DNA from: Planktosalinus sp963975935
GTDB lineage: Bacteria; Bacteroidota; Bacteroidia; Flavobacteriales; Flavobacteriaceae
Assembly (NCBI GenBank): GCA_963975935.1
Contig: CAXBIQ010000007.1
Span: 1-64,000, forward strand
DNA length: 64,000 bases
Direction of reading: 5' to 3'
Shown here: piece after piece, positions 1-7,118 of the stretch
Layout: the number at the start of each line of letters is the position of its first letter
Numbering within the stretch: the first letter of the stretch is position 1
Position numbers and translations under genes: made by a program
The notes under the pieces: model-generated
What the model was told of the DNA's origin: nothing
Databases searched by the model: none
The model's input: the letters and a program-made list of their open reading frames with translations, nothing else

Positions 1-77
1 AACATCATCATAATTATAATAATTATCATTATTTTTGATATTCAAATCTAAAGGTCCTTTGCTTTTTTCTTAGTGCT

Positions 78-112
78 CTTTGCGTGAAACCCGGTGCGCA
101 TTTCACGCAAAG
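78..112. repeat. Perfect 12-bp inverted repeat (hairpin)
   Basis: CTTTGCGTGAAA at 78-89 is the exact reverse complement of TTTCACGCAAAG at 101-112, with an 11-nt loop. No T-run follows the right arm, so a simple terminator is unlikely. It could be a structured RNA element, a protein-binding site or a recombination-site remnant. Confidence 0.5.
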
Positions 113-214
113 CCCGTAAATAGCTTTGTCCTACGTCCTAAGTCCTAAGTCTTGTAGTCTTACGTCAACCCCTTAATAATAAACTCATACAGGCATCCAT
201 CATACCCTCTCACG

Positions 215-254
215 TTGTACACTATTGTTCACTATTGTACAGTATTGTACACTA
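215..254. repeat. 10-bp tandem repeat, four units
   Basis: Four consecutive 10-bp units of the form TTGTACACTA begin at 215, 225, 235 and 245. Units two and three each have a single substitution. The period is close to one turn of DNA, so the units would present the same face to a protein. No gene starts nearby, so a regulatory role is only a possibility. Confidence 0.6.
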
Positions 255-286
255 GTGTCACAAAAACCCACTTTTTGAGGGGTCTT

Positions 287-319
287 GTTGCAGTTTGGTT
301 GCAGGTTTGTTGCAGTGCG
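287..319. repeat. 11-bp tandem repeat, three units
   Basis: GTTGCAG recurs at 287, 298 and 309 with an exact 11-bp period, inside units GTTGCAGTTTG, GTTGCAGGTTT and GTTGCAGTGCG. It lies 33 bp after the 10-bp repeat and has a different sequence. Confidence 0.55.
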
Positions 320-455
320 CTTTTTAAAAAAAGTATTTTTAAAAACAAATTCCGAAGGAAACCCGAACAAAACTCTAAAAAAAACAGGAGGAAGCGGGAG
401 GGGTTTTTGGGGTGGTATGCGGGTGATGGCACTCGGCACCCGGGTTGTATGCGCT

Positions 456-545
456 AGAGGTACAAGGGTTTAAAGATGAAATTTTGTTTTGATTGTTTGT
501 GGAAATGGGGTATGTTTGAGGGGGGGTTGCCGGTGAAGTGGATAT
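456..545 (+). repeat. Intergenic cassette repeat, copy A
   Basis: This is the first of five related copies (A-E) lying between the small genes of the left island. Its core runs from TTTAAAG through GATTGTTTGTGGAAATGGGG and TATGTTTGAGGGG to TTGCCGGTGAAG. Upstream it shares GGTACAAG with copy B. This copy ends about 40 bp before the first gene of the island. Confidence 0.6.
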
Positions 546-585
546 AAAGAATCTATGATGTAAATAGAATAAGCAAGTAAATAAA

Positions 586-1011
586 ATGAAACTATACTTA
601 GCATTCGTGATGGTATTCATCTCAATTTCAACATTTGGGCAGAAAAGAGATTTAAGTGCCGTGACAGTTGGTTTTGCTTGTGGGGAATCGCCAACAGCTA
701 CACCCCTTGTAAATAAGATGACTGATTTAATAAAAGAGGAAAAATATACAGAGATAGCCTCCTTGTTATATTCAAAAATTGGTGCGGAAATCTACTTGGC
801 AATAATTGTTTTAGAAAAGTTAGCTGAAAAAAAATTATACACACTTGACGAAACTCAACAAATCATTATAGCCCGACTTAAGGAATTGTCTATACCGGTG
901 GCAAATTGTTATGGGTGTATGCCAATGACCGAGTCTATGAATAAGATGCTTGAGAAAGAAAATTATATTGGAGAAGTTTACTGGTTGGACGAGATACTTC
1001 CACTTCAATAA
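586..1011 (+). CDS. Small secreted protein of unknown function
   Basis: This 141-aa protein starts with a typical flavobacterial signal peptide (hydrophobic residues 3-16, ending FGQ), so it is probably exported to the periplasm or beyond. The mature part is mostly helical in appearance, with three cysteines: one near the mature N-terminus (GFACGE) and a CYGC pair near residue 113 that could form a disulfide or bind metal. I do not recognise the family. The gene is flanked by copies A and B of the intergenic repeat, and its stop codon is followed by AATAAAAGATTG, which also follows the next gene. It has no close functional neighbour, and the start is supported by the signal peptide. Confidence 0.7.
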   Translation: MKLYLAFVMVFISISTFGQKRDLSAVTVGFACGESPTATPLVNKMTDLIKEEKYTEIASLLYSKIGAEIYLAIIVLEKLAEKKLYTLDETQQIIIARLKELSIPVANCYGCMPMTESMNKMLEKENYIGEVYWLDEILPLQ

Positions 1012-1071
1012 AAGATTGAAATTAACACCTATACTATTAACTTATAAAAATAATAAACCGCTAAAGATTTC

Positions 1072-1172
1072 TTGTAGGAGGTACAAACCCGGAGCTTTTA
1101 AAGATTAAAAATCTCTTTGATTGTATGTGGAAATGGGGTATATTTGAGGGGAGTTGCCGGTGAAGGGGATGG
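1072..1172 (+). repeat. Intergenic cassette repeat, copy B
   Basis: This is the second copy of the island repeat. It begins with GGAGGTACAAACCCGGAGC, followed by CTTTTAAAGATTAAAAATCT, TTGATTGTATGTGGAAATGG and the TTGCCGGTGAAG end. It differs from copy A by substitutions and small indels. Confidence 0.65.
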
Positions 1173-1264
1173 TAAGATAATAGAACTAGGGCATTGTATG
1201 CCTGAAAACTGCCTAGTATTCATAAGAACTCTGTGTTTAAATAAGTTGTGCAACATTTAAAAAT

Positions 1265-1906
1265 ATGAACCGAGCTTTCTTCATAACAATTTTGTCACTC
1301 ATTTCTTTTTCTGTAACAGGTCAGAAATATTTGACATCTGACCTAATTGAAAAAGCTGAATTTCATCTCAAGGAGGCCGTTGGTGATAGTCTATTCGCTT
1401 ACTTTCAACTGGATAAGAATTCCTATTACCAATACCGAACAAAATCAGGAAAGGTTAAATGGGAGAAGCTTGGCAAAAGAAAATATACTAAAGGTGATTT
1501 TGTGAACGCTAAACAAATTGTTTTTATCTATAATCATCCTGAGTTTGACTACAAGTTTGTAGATAAAAGAATAGTTGTCAATCTGAATTCAGAATTGAAC
1601 TTAGAACAAGAAATCAATTTAAATAAAGTACCTGACTTTCTTTTAAATAACAAACCATCTGAATGGTTAACTGAAACAGAGCTGGATGATATTGTTGCCA
1701 AACAAAAATTAAAGGAACCAATTAAAGAGCCGGTAATGATCCTTGAGTTTGACTCACAAGACCACCGTTATTATTGGAAGGTGTTCAATACAGTCTATCA
1801 AGAGAAGTGCTTTTCTGATGAAGAAATTTTACATATTGATCCAAGTTCGGGAAGGATTTTAAAACATTATGAAGAGCGACAGTATGTATTGCATTGTGTC
1901 GAATAA
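1265..1906 (+). CDS. Secreted protein of unknown function
   Basis: This 213-aa protein has an N-terminal signal peptide (residues 1-19, ending VTGQ). The mature protein is rich in charged and aromatic residues, with no recognisable domain. Two cysteines lie near the C-terminus, around residues 181 and 211. It sits alone between repeat copies B and C, with the 9-bp inverted repeat GTTGTGCAA (1245-1253) and TTGCACAAC (1911-1919) placed just outside both ends of the gene, which suggests a mobile or cassette-like unit. Function is unknown; export is inferred from the signal peptide only. Confidence 0.7.
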   Translation: MNRAFFITILSLISFSVTGQKYLTSDLIEKAEFHLKEAVGDSLFAYFQLDKNSYYQYRTKSGKVKWEKLGKRKYTKGDFVNAKQIVFIYNHPEFDYKFVDKRIVVNLNSELNLEQEINLNKVPDFLLNNKPSEWLTETELDDIVAKQKLKEPIKEPVMILEFDSQDHRYYWKVFNTVYQEKCFSDEEILHIDPSSGRILKHYEERQYVLHCVE

Positions 1907-1936
1907 AAGATTGCACAACAAACACTATAAATCAAG

Positions 1937-1985
1937 TAGGGTATGTATGAAGGTGGTTGCTGGTGGAGGGAATGTGAACGGGGTG
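1937..1985 (+). repeat. Intergenic cassette repeat, copy C (right half only)
   Basis: Only the 3' half of the island repeat is recognisable (GGGTATGTATGAAGGTGG then TTGCTGGTGGAGGGAATG), aligning with the GGGGTATGTTTGAGGGG and TTGCCGGTGAAGTGGAT parts of copy A. The left half is missing or too diverged to see. Confidence 0.45.
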
Positions 1986-2037
1986 ATGTTTGAGCTTTGT
2001 ATTTCTAGTGTATTTGTATAACTGAATATAAAAATAG

Positions 2038-2208
2038 ATGGTAGACATTTTATTGGGTATTACCCTTATAGTTCTGGGATATATGATAATTCGAGTTTAC
2101 CTTGGCCTTAAGAAAGAACACAAAGGAGGGCTGTCGATAGGTTTAATAGGCGCAGGTGTAGGATCTATTATGATGGGTGTGGGGTTTATAGTTCGTGATT
2201 TGTTTTAA
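2038..2208 (+). CDS. 56-aa two-helix membrane microprotein
   Basis: An open frame of 56 codons starts at ATG 2038 and ends at TAA 2208. The product has two hydrophobic segments, about residues 3-19 and 33-52, joined by a short basic loop (KKEHKGG), so it would be a small inner-membrane hairpin. The second segment is Gly-rich (GLIGAGVGSIMMGVGF). It lies between repeat copy C and the next secreted-protein gene, on the same strand as its neighbours. Its amphipathic order and clean termini suggest a real gene, although I know no family for it. Confidence 0.5.
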   Translation: MVDILLGITLIVLGYMIIRVYLGLKKEHKGGLSIGLIGAGVGSIMMGVGFIVRDLF

Positions 2209-2282
2209 GTCCAGCACTGCCTAGTTAGTTGCTTATTTAAGTTTAAGAAAATTGCATTAATGAATAAATTGCAAACCATTTG

Positions 2283-2873
2283 ATGATACATCTTAAAATA
2301 CAAAATATATTCATCGCACTGATAGTGATATTAGTGTGTGGAACTAGCTATGGACAAGTTGAAATAAGGGGTAAAGTGATTTCAGATATATCAAAAGATT
2401 CTCCCTGGTATGGTTATTACATAAAGCCAAATATAAATGAACACCCAACAAGCTTTCCTGATGCATCAGGTGAATATGTGATTGAGTTTTTGGAGCCTAA
2501 TAAGGAATATGAAATTATTGTTACTGCTCCTGGTTATCAAGATAAATTATTAAGTATAAAAACGAATGACAGTATCACCTATAAAGCAATTGAAATAAAA
2601 GCCATCTGTGAATATGACTCTGCAAAAGCTGAATATGATTGGGAAAATGAACAAGCTCAATTTTTGTTGATTGGTTCGATTGCACCTATTGCAAACACAC
2701 GATCAGACAATCGGTTTGAGGAAAAATATAATATCGAATACTATGATTTTGGTTGTATGATGCCCAATTATGAATGTATTGAGCTTTACAATCAAAGAAT
2801 GGCTCAACTAATGGATGAAAGGTTTGGTAAAAAATGGAGGAAAAAGGCCCGGACAGATATAATAGGGATTTGA
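2283..2873 (+). CDS. Secreted protein with carboxypeptidase-regulatory-like domain
   Basis: The protein is about 196 aa. I chose ATG 2283 over the TTG one codon upstream. After a signal peptide ending SYGQ, residues about 25-110 look like a CarboxypepD_reg-like beta-sandwich, with the pattern IRGKVISD, then PDASGEYVIEF, then a GYQDK-type turn, as found at the start of many Bacteroidota surface proteins. The C-terminal part (YNIEYYDFGCMMP, then GKKWRKKARTDIIGI) resembles a short tail seen in several small uncharacterised flavobacterial proteins. It may be a surface or periplasmic accessory protein. It precedes the lipoprotein gene by 85 bp with no repeat copy between them, so the two may form one unit. 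Confidence 0.65.
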   Translation: MIHLKIQNIFIALIVILVCGTSYGQVEIRGKVISDISKDSPWYGYYIKPNINEHPTSFPDASGEYVIEFLEPNKEYEIIVTAPGYQDKLLSIKTNDSITYKAIEIKAICEYDSAKAEYDWENEQAQFLLIGSIAPIANTRSDNRFEEKYNIEYYDFGCMMPNYECIELYNQRMAQLMDERFGKKWRKKARTDIIGI

Positions 2874-2958
2874 AACCTTTCCCCGCTCTACGAAGCTTGT
2901 ACATCCCCAGAATCACGCTGAAGTAAACATCAATAATATTATAAAACGCTTTATTATT

Positions 2959-3552
2959 TTGAACCAAAAAACAATTTACATATCAAGCTTACTTTTAGTT
3001 ATGCTTTTTAGTTGTAATAATGATTCAAAACCTAGTTTAGAAGAATTAAAAAAACGTGACGCAGAAAAAACCACTGAACTACTCACTCAAATCTTTGAAA
3101 ATGAAAAGGATGTTTATCTAGCGACTAATTGCATATCAGAAAAACCAAGAGCGACCTACCAACCAAATGTTCCCGACTTTGATGAATATATCAAAGAACA
3201 CCTGAGTATTAAAGATTCTACACATTACAAACTTCAGACTGATTTATACAAACAATTCTCACTGATTACTGAATATGCAAAGGGTAAAAATATTATTACA
3301 GCATCCGATTTTAAAGAATTTGAACAAAAATCAGAATCAGGAGGCTTTAGTTTTTGGGATTGGTTAGAAAACAATTGTTCAGATGGTTATAGTTCAATTT
3401 CGAAGCCAATATTTAATGAAGACTATACACTAGCATACATACGAGTTGGAAATATTTGTGGTGAACTGTGTGGCGGCGGAGAAGAACGTATTTATGAATA
3501 TCAGAATGGTAAATGGATTTTAAAAGAATATTTTGGAAATTGGATAAGTTGA
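2959..3552 (+). CDS. Putative lipoprotein of unknown function
   Basis: The 197-aa product begins at a TTG codon and has a clear lipoprotein signal: hydrophobic residues 6-17, then LFSC, with Cys19 as the predicted lipidated residue. The mature part contains several cysteines and a C-terminal block (FNEDYTLAYIRVGNICGELC, then GGGEERIYEYQNGKWILKEY) that looks like a beta-rich domain reporting on a measured quantity, as in many DUF-type lipoproteins. No named family is recognised. It is followed by repeat copy D, and codon use is AT-rich like its neighbours. Confidence 0.65.
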   Translation: MNQKTIYISSLLLVMLFSCNNDSKPSLEELKKRDAEKTTELLTQIFENEKDVYLATNCISEKPRATYQPNVPDFDEYIKEHLSIKDSTHYKLQTDLYKQFSLITEYAKGKNIITASDFKEFEQKSESGGFSFWDWLENNCSDGYSSISKPIFNEDYTLAYIRVGNICGELCGGGEERIYEYQNGKWILKEYFGNWIS

Positions 3553-3869
3553 ATGTAAAAACAGTCGCTTTACTCAATATACAACCTAGTAATATCTCTA
3601 CCTGTCCCCCGTGCTTTTAAAGAATAAAAATCTCTTTGATTGTTTGTGGGAATGGGGTAGGTTTGGAAAGATATATTGTGGATTTGAAAGATTTACTTAC
3701 CACAAAAAGCATGGGTCTGGACAAATAACAACAAAAAATAAACTATTAAAACAGAATAATTTATTGATTCAAACTTGTGGTTTAAAACACTTTAATAAAT
3801 TAAAAAATGAAACAATAGAAAATGTAAAGAGACATAAATTTTAATAATTCATTTTAAATTTTTTTAAAA
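3553..3869. other. Intergenic stretch holding repeat copy D
   Basis: This 317-bp gap contains repeat copy D at its left and a very A/T-rich remainder. A 77-codon frame (3611-3844) can be read through it, but its start lies within the repeat and its composition is that of AT-rich noncoding DNA, so I do not call it a gene. Confidence 0.55.
3602..3667 (+). repeat. Intergenic cassette repeat, copy D
   Basis: This copy has CCCCCGTGCTTTTAAAG followed by AATAAAAATCTCTTTGATTG and TTTGTGGGAATGGGGTAG. Its right part (TTGCCGGTGAAG in copy A) is absent. Confidence 0.6.
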
Positions 3870-4451
3870 ATGAATAGAACACAACTTAATCTACATATGA
3901 AAAAACTATTTATATCTCTTTTATTCCTCTTATTTGCAATAAGCATTTATGGAGTCTATATGTATAATAATTTTAATAAAACAATAAAGTATTTAGAATC
4001 AGAAAACGATGTTTTGTCTAATAAGATTTCAGATTTAGAAAGCGAGAATAATAACTTAGAGCGTGAATTAGAAGATTTGCTTGCAGAAAAAGACAGCTAT
4101 GAGAGTTTATATAATGTAAGTGTGGCCAATTATAATGATATATTAGAAACCAGATCAAGTAATGAATATTATAAAAGTGATTCTAATTATAATAGGAGTA
4201 CCGTTAAGAGCTCTTCAAACAAATCTAATTTATTTATTGATCTACCCAAAATTCTTTCAACACAATTTTTTGATGGCGGTTCTGTAATAAAACCATCTTT
4301 CGGTAATCTTCATAGCCTGATGAATATGACTTACGCTGAACATTTTAATAATATGATTGAAAATGATTATTCATTAACTACCGATAATAAAAGATATGTA
4401 AGTAATGCAGCTGCGAATTGTTGCTATATAATAGACAAAGAACCAAGTTGA
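3870..4451 (+). CDS. Membrane-anchored coiled-coil protein, 3' end frameshifted
   Basis: The 193-aa product has one hydrophobic segment near its N-terminus (about residues 13-30; the internal Met10, MKKLF, is the more usual start). A strongly heptad-like coiled coil (about residues 36-75, many Glu, Leu and Asn) and an Asn/Ser-rich linker follow. The frame stops at TGA 4449-4451, but the +1 frame continues without a stop to TAA 4566 and encodes a plausible beta-rich tail, so a single-base indel around 4435-4449 has probably truncated the gene. The role is unknown; the architecture suggests a tethered periplasmic or surface domain. Confidence 0.55.
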   Translation: MNRTQLNLHMKKLFISLLFLLFAISIYGVYMYNNFNKTIKYLESENDVLSNKISDLESENNNLERELEDLLAEKDSYESLYNVSVANYNDILETRSSNEYYKSDSNYNRSTVKSSSNKSNLFIDLPKILSTQFFDGGSVIKPSFGNLHSLMNMTYAEHFNNMIENDYSLTTDNKRYVSNAAANCCYIIDKEPS

Positions 4452-4566
4452 TTATAAACTGAGTGATGGTTTTAAAGTATACAGTTATAGTTTAAATAAT
4501 AGTAACTATGAGCTAAGTATTCAAAATACATATGATAAATTAACACTGGTATTAAAAAAAATATAA
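4435..4566 (+). pseudogene. Out-of-frame continuation of the coiled-coil protein
   Basis: Read in the frame one base ahead of the upstream gene, this segment encodes about 43 residues beginning TKNQVDYKLSDGFKVY and ending with a Lys-rich tail before TAA 4564-4566. The balanced mix of Tyr, Leu, Val and polar residues looks like real protein rather than noncoding DNA. It directly overlaps the premature TGA, so it is most simply the displaced C-terminus of the upstream gene, caused by mutation or a sequencing indel. Confidence 0.5.
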
Positions 4567-4589
4567 GATTTTTTATTTCTCAAGTATCC

Positions 4590-4665
4590 TTAAACCCCGT
4601 GTTTTAAAAGAATAAAAATCTTTTTGATTGTTCGTTGAAATGGGGTATGTTTGAAGATTGCCCGG
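4590..4665 (+). repeat. Intergenic cassette repeat, copy E
   Basis: The sequence CCCCGTGTTTTAAAAGAATA, then AAAAATCTTTTTGATTG, GAAATGGGGTATGTTTGAAG and TTGCCCGGT aligns with copies A, B and D along nearly the whole element. It separates the frameshifted gene from the next secreted-protein gene. Confidence 0.6.
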
Positions 4666-4739
4666 TTTCATTAAAATATAAATGTTTAAATACAGCTTGC
4701 CCACAATAACCCAATACTATTAATACTACCAAAACTTAA

Positions 4740-5213
4740 ATGATGATGAACAAATTACTTTTACTCTTCCTGTTGTGTTCTTTTACGGTAAATGCTCAAA
4801 AAATTGACAGAAAAGTTTATTATGACTATTCAGAAAATGTTGAGTTCAGGGTTTACAGTTTGACAAAGCAACGGATCATAAACAGAGGACCGGACCATAA
4901 CGGTGTGGCCATAGTTGCAGAAAAAGGCAGGCGGTTTGTGACTTTGGCCCTTCAGTTTAAAAACAATTCTTCTGAGACGCAGGTGATTGATTTTGAAGAG
5001 GTTTTTATTCGCAATCAAAATGGCGAACTGCACGATATTGATTTTGTAGTAATGGGTGTGAAACTGACCATAAGTACAGAGCGGTATAAGCAAAAAATCA
5101 AACCCAATAAAAAAAGAATAATCTACGTCCAGTTCAGGCCTTCATTTGATAAAGACGAAGAGATTAAAACGTTAATAATGGATGGTAAAACCATTACATT
5201 AAAGTATAAATAG
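4740..5213 (+). CDS. Small secreted protein, immunoglobulin-like beta sandwich
   Basis: This 157-aa protein has a signal peptide (residues 4-19, ending VNAQ) followed by a domain with alternating strands: FVTLALQFKNNS, TQVIDFEEVFIRNQNG, KKRIIYVQFRP and MDGKTITLKYK. The layout resembles DUF4352-like or other Ig-type accessory domains that sit in the periplasm or on the surface, but I cannot assign a family. It is the last gene of the AT-rich island and is followed by a hairpin terminator at 5275. Confidence 0.65.
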   Translation: MMMNKLLLLFLLCSFTVNAQKIDRKVYYDYSENVEFRVYSLTKQRIINRGPDHNGVAIVAEKGRRFVTLALQFKNNSSETQVIDFEEVFIRNQNGELHDIDFVVMGVKLTISTERYKQKIKPNKKRIIYVQFRPSFDKDEEIKTLIMDGKTITLKYK

Positions 5214-5274
5214 ACCGTTGTATAGTTTTCACCTTCGCAGCACCACGCTTCAAAACATCTTGCAACAGCAACCC

Positions 5275-5295
5275 AACCCTCTTTGAGGGTTTTTC
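5275..5295 (+). terminator. Rho-independent terminator
   Basis: The perfect 7-bp stem AACCCTC / GAGGGTT has a TTT loop followed by a T-run. It lies about 60 bp after the last gene of the left island and closes it. Confidence 0.6.
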
Positions 5296-5460
5296 TATGC
5301 GTTGTGTAAAAGAAATATTTTTATCTTTAAACCTAATAAGACTGCAATGTGCCGGCTGATACGGCAGGAAGTACAAAAGGGTTGTTTTGTGATTTTAGAG
5401 CTGAGAAGGAGCAACCGTTGCTGAGCAACCCTAAGCAGCCTGTTCTTGAACATACATAAA

Positions 5461-5970
5461 ATGACATTGGAAAGAAACATATCAAAATTCTTTAACCTCA
5501 CCGATGAGAACTGGATGAAGCACGCCAACCCGTGGAGTGTATGGACCCGCTACAGCGTGTTGCCGGTCATAGTGTTTGCTTTTTGGAGCAGGGTGTGGAT
5601 AGGGTGGTGGTGCCTGGTCCCCGGGCTCCTCTCACTCTTATGGATGTTCTTTAATCCCCTGGTTTTCCCAAAGCCCCAATCAACCAGGAACTGGGCCTCA
5701 AAAGCGGTACTGGGCGAGCGGGTGTACCTCAATCGGGATCAGGTGCCCATTCCTGAGATGCATAGAAGTCCGTTAAACAACATACTAAACGGGGTCTCTT
5801 CTGTGGGGATGCTTTTGGCGATATGGGCAACGGTGGTGTTTTCGGTATGGGGTGCCGTCCTGGGTGTTGCCCTGGCCTATATGGGAAAAAGCTGGTTTCT
5901 CGACCGGATGGTGTGGCTCTATGAAGATATGAAAGATGCGAACGAGGAGTATGGAAGTTGGGAGTATTGA
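5461..5970 (+). CDS. DUF6653-like membrane protein
   Basis: The protein is 169 aa from ATG 5461; a TTG five codons upstream is an alternative start. The pattern WSVWTRYSVLPVIVFAFWSR, then FNPLVFPKPQSTRNWASKA and VLGERVYLNRDQVPIP is, as far as I recall, diagnostic of DUF6653, an uncharacterised membrane family. Two pairs of hydrophobic segments (about residues 30-65 and 106-140) flank the conserved NWASKAVLGERV loop. It stands alone and is more GC-rich than the genes to its left. Biological role unknown. Confidence 0.65.
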   Translation: MTLERNISKFFNLTDENWMKHANPWSVWTRYSVLPVIVFAFWSRVWIGWWCLVPGLLSLLWMFFNPLVFPKPQSTRNWASKAVLGERVYLNRDQVPIPEMHRSPLNNILNGVSSVGMLLAIWATVVFSVWGAVLGVALAYMGKSWFLDRMVWLYEDMKDANEEYGSWEY

Positions 5971-6047
5971 ATGAATAATAAAACAAATGCTTTATATTTA
6001 GGATAGCAAAAAACAAAACAACTAAACCTTTAAATACATTAAAAACT

Positions 6048-6440
6048 ATGGCAACACCACACAAAAACCCATTCACCTGGGTAGAGATTTATGTAGACGA
6101 TATGAGCAGGGCTCAAAAGTTCTATGAAACCGTATTGGAAATACAACTGGAAAAGCTCCCTATGCCCGAGGGTATGGGTGAGATGGAAATGATGAGCTTC
6201 CCGTGGGATGAAGAAGGAAAAAACATCAGCGGAGCATTAGTAAAAATGGAAGAAATGCGTCCCGGGTCCGGGGGGACTATGGTGTATTTTGCCTGTGACA
6301 ACTGCTCACTGGAAGAAAGCCGTGTGGATAAAGCCGGCGGTAAGGTGCTACAGCCCAAAATGTCGATTGGCGATTATGGCTTTTGTACCATCTTTATGGA
6401 TACAGAAGGCAATACCGTGGGTTTACATTCACATAAATAA
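6048..6440 (+). CDS. VOC family (glyoxalase/dioxygenase-fold) protein
   Basis: This 130-aa protein has the vicinal-oxygen-chelate fold signature: an N-terminal WVEIYVDDMSRAQKFYETVL strand-helix unit and a matching C-terminal half (GGTMVYFACDNC, then VDKAGGKVLQPKMSI and FCTIFMDTEGNTVGLHSH). Such proteins usually bind a metal and act as glyoxalases, dioxygenases or antibiotic-binding proteins. The closing GNTVGLHS is common in the uncharacterised YaeR/PhnB-like branch. The substrate cannot be told from sequence. It precedes a small barrel protein by 8 bp and is probably co-transcribed with it. Confidence 0.85.
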   Translation: MATPHKNPFTWVEIYVDDMSRAQKFYETVLEIQLEKLPMPEGMGEMEMMSFPWDEEGKNISGALVKMEEMRPGSGGTMVYFACDNCSLEESRVDKAGGKVLQPKMSIGDYGFCTIFMDTEGNTVGLHSHK

Positions 6441-6448
6441 AATCAATA

Positions 6449-7075
6449 ATGAAGAAAAGAATACAGTACACCATGCTCTTGCTCTGCGTGCTTATAGTGG
6501 GCTATGGAAATGCACAGGAACGAGAAGAATCTAAATTCAACCTCCTTGCTTATGGCGGCATAGGCTATGGCATCGTCGAACATGAGAACCAACCCAACTA
6601 CAACCTGAACAGCAACAGTGCAGACGTTCATTTAAATTATGACATCAGCAAACATATTGGGATGGCCTCTGGAATCGGGTTGAATGAACTTTCCGGCAAC
6701 GGATTCAATGCAGCCGGTTCTTTCTACCACGAGAGGACCCTGCTGAAGGTTCCGGTGGTGGCAACGATGGAGTACCCCATTTCAGGGTTCTTTAGCTTCG
6801 TTGCCAATCTGGGGATCTACACCCAGCACATCCTGCGGGACGAATACAGGTTTCTCGCAACCACAGAAGAGGATGTATATGATGGGTGGAATTTTGGGGC
6901 ACAAATGGGTTTTGGCTTTATGTTCAAGGCGTTTGAAAACATGCGGGTGGGTATTCATTATAACGGGCAATCAGATTTTACAGCTTTTAAAACAACCACC
7001 AACCAACCCTTTGAGGACGAACAGAAGATGAAGAACCTAAATACGTTTGGGATAGTGGTTTCTTTTGGGTTGTAA
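6449..7075 (+). CDS. Outer-membrane beta-barrel protein (PorT-like)
   Basis: The 208-aa protein has a signal peptide ending GNAQ, then alternating amphipathic strands with Gly/aromatic turns (FNLLAYGGIGYGIV, MASGIGLNELSGNG, FSFVANLGIYTQH, WNFGAQMGFGFMFK), ending in a C-terminal Leu after a strand (NTFGIVVSFGL). This is the usual build of the small eight-stranded PorT/OmpW-like barrels abundant in Bacteroidota. Its role is unknown, and it appears to be in an operon with the VOC gene just upstream. Confidence 0.75.
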   Translation: MKKRIQYTMLLLCVLIVGYGNAQEREESKFNLLAYGGIGYGIVEHENQPNYNLNSNSADVHLNYDISKHIGMASGIGLNELSGNGFNAAGSFYHERTLLKVPVVATMEYPISGFFSFVANLGIYTQHILRDEYRFLATTEEDVYDGWNFGAQMGFGFMFKAFENMRVGIHYNGQSDFTAFKTTTNQPFEDEQKMKNLNTFGIVVSFGL

Positions 7076-7118
7076 AAAAGGGTAGGTACTGACTAACAGA
7101 ATTTCAAGATATATTCAA

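Larger units (their letters stand above)
1..585. other. Gene-free left end with short repeats
   Basis: I see no convincing gene here. The short open frames between about 215 and 620 overlap each other on both strands, lack conserved features and run through repeats. The stretch contains a 12-bp inverted repeat (78-112), short direct repeats of a TACGTC/AAGTCCT type around 131-166, a 10-bp tandem repeat (215-254), an 11-bp tandem repeat (287-319), and the first copy of the intergenic repeat that recurs through the next 4 kb (456-545). Confidence 0.6.

Noticed and set aside
215..620. Several overlapping short open frames on both strands
   Set aside because: They overlap one another, cross tandem repeats and copy A of the island repeat, and have no protein-like pattern.
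3611..3844. 77-codon open frame after the lipoprotein gene
   Set aside because: It begins inside repeat copy D, has no RBS or signal peptide, and its remainder is AT-rich low-complexity sequence.
456..4665. Island repeats as classical integron attC sites
   Set aside because: No clear GTTRRRY core pairs or consistent long inverted repeat were found in the copies, and no integrase gene is present in the window. The cassette-like layout is kept as an observation only.
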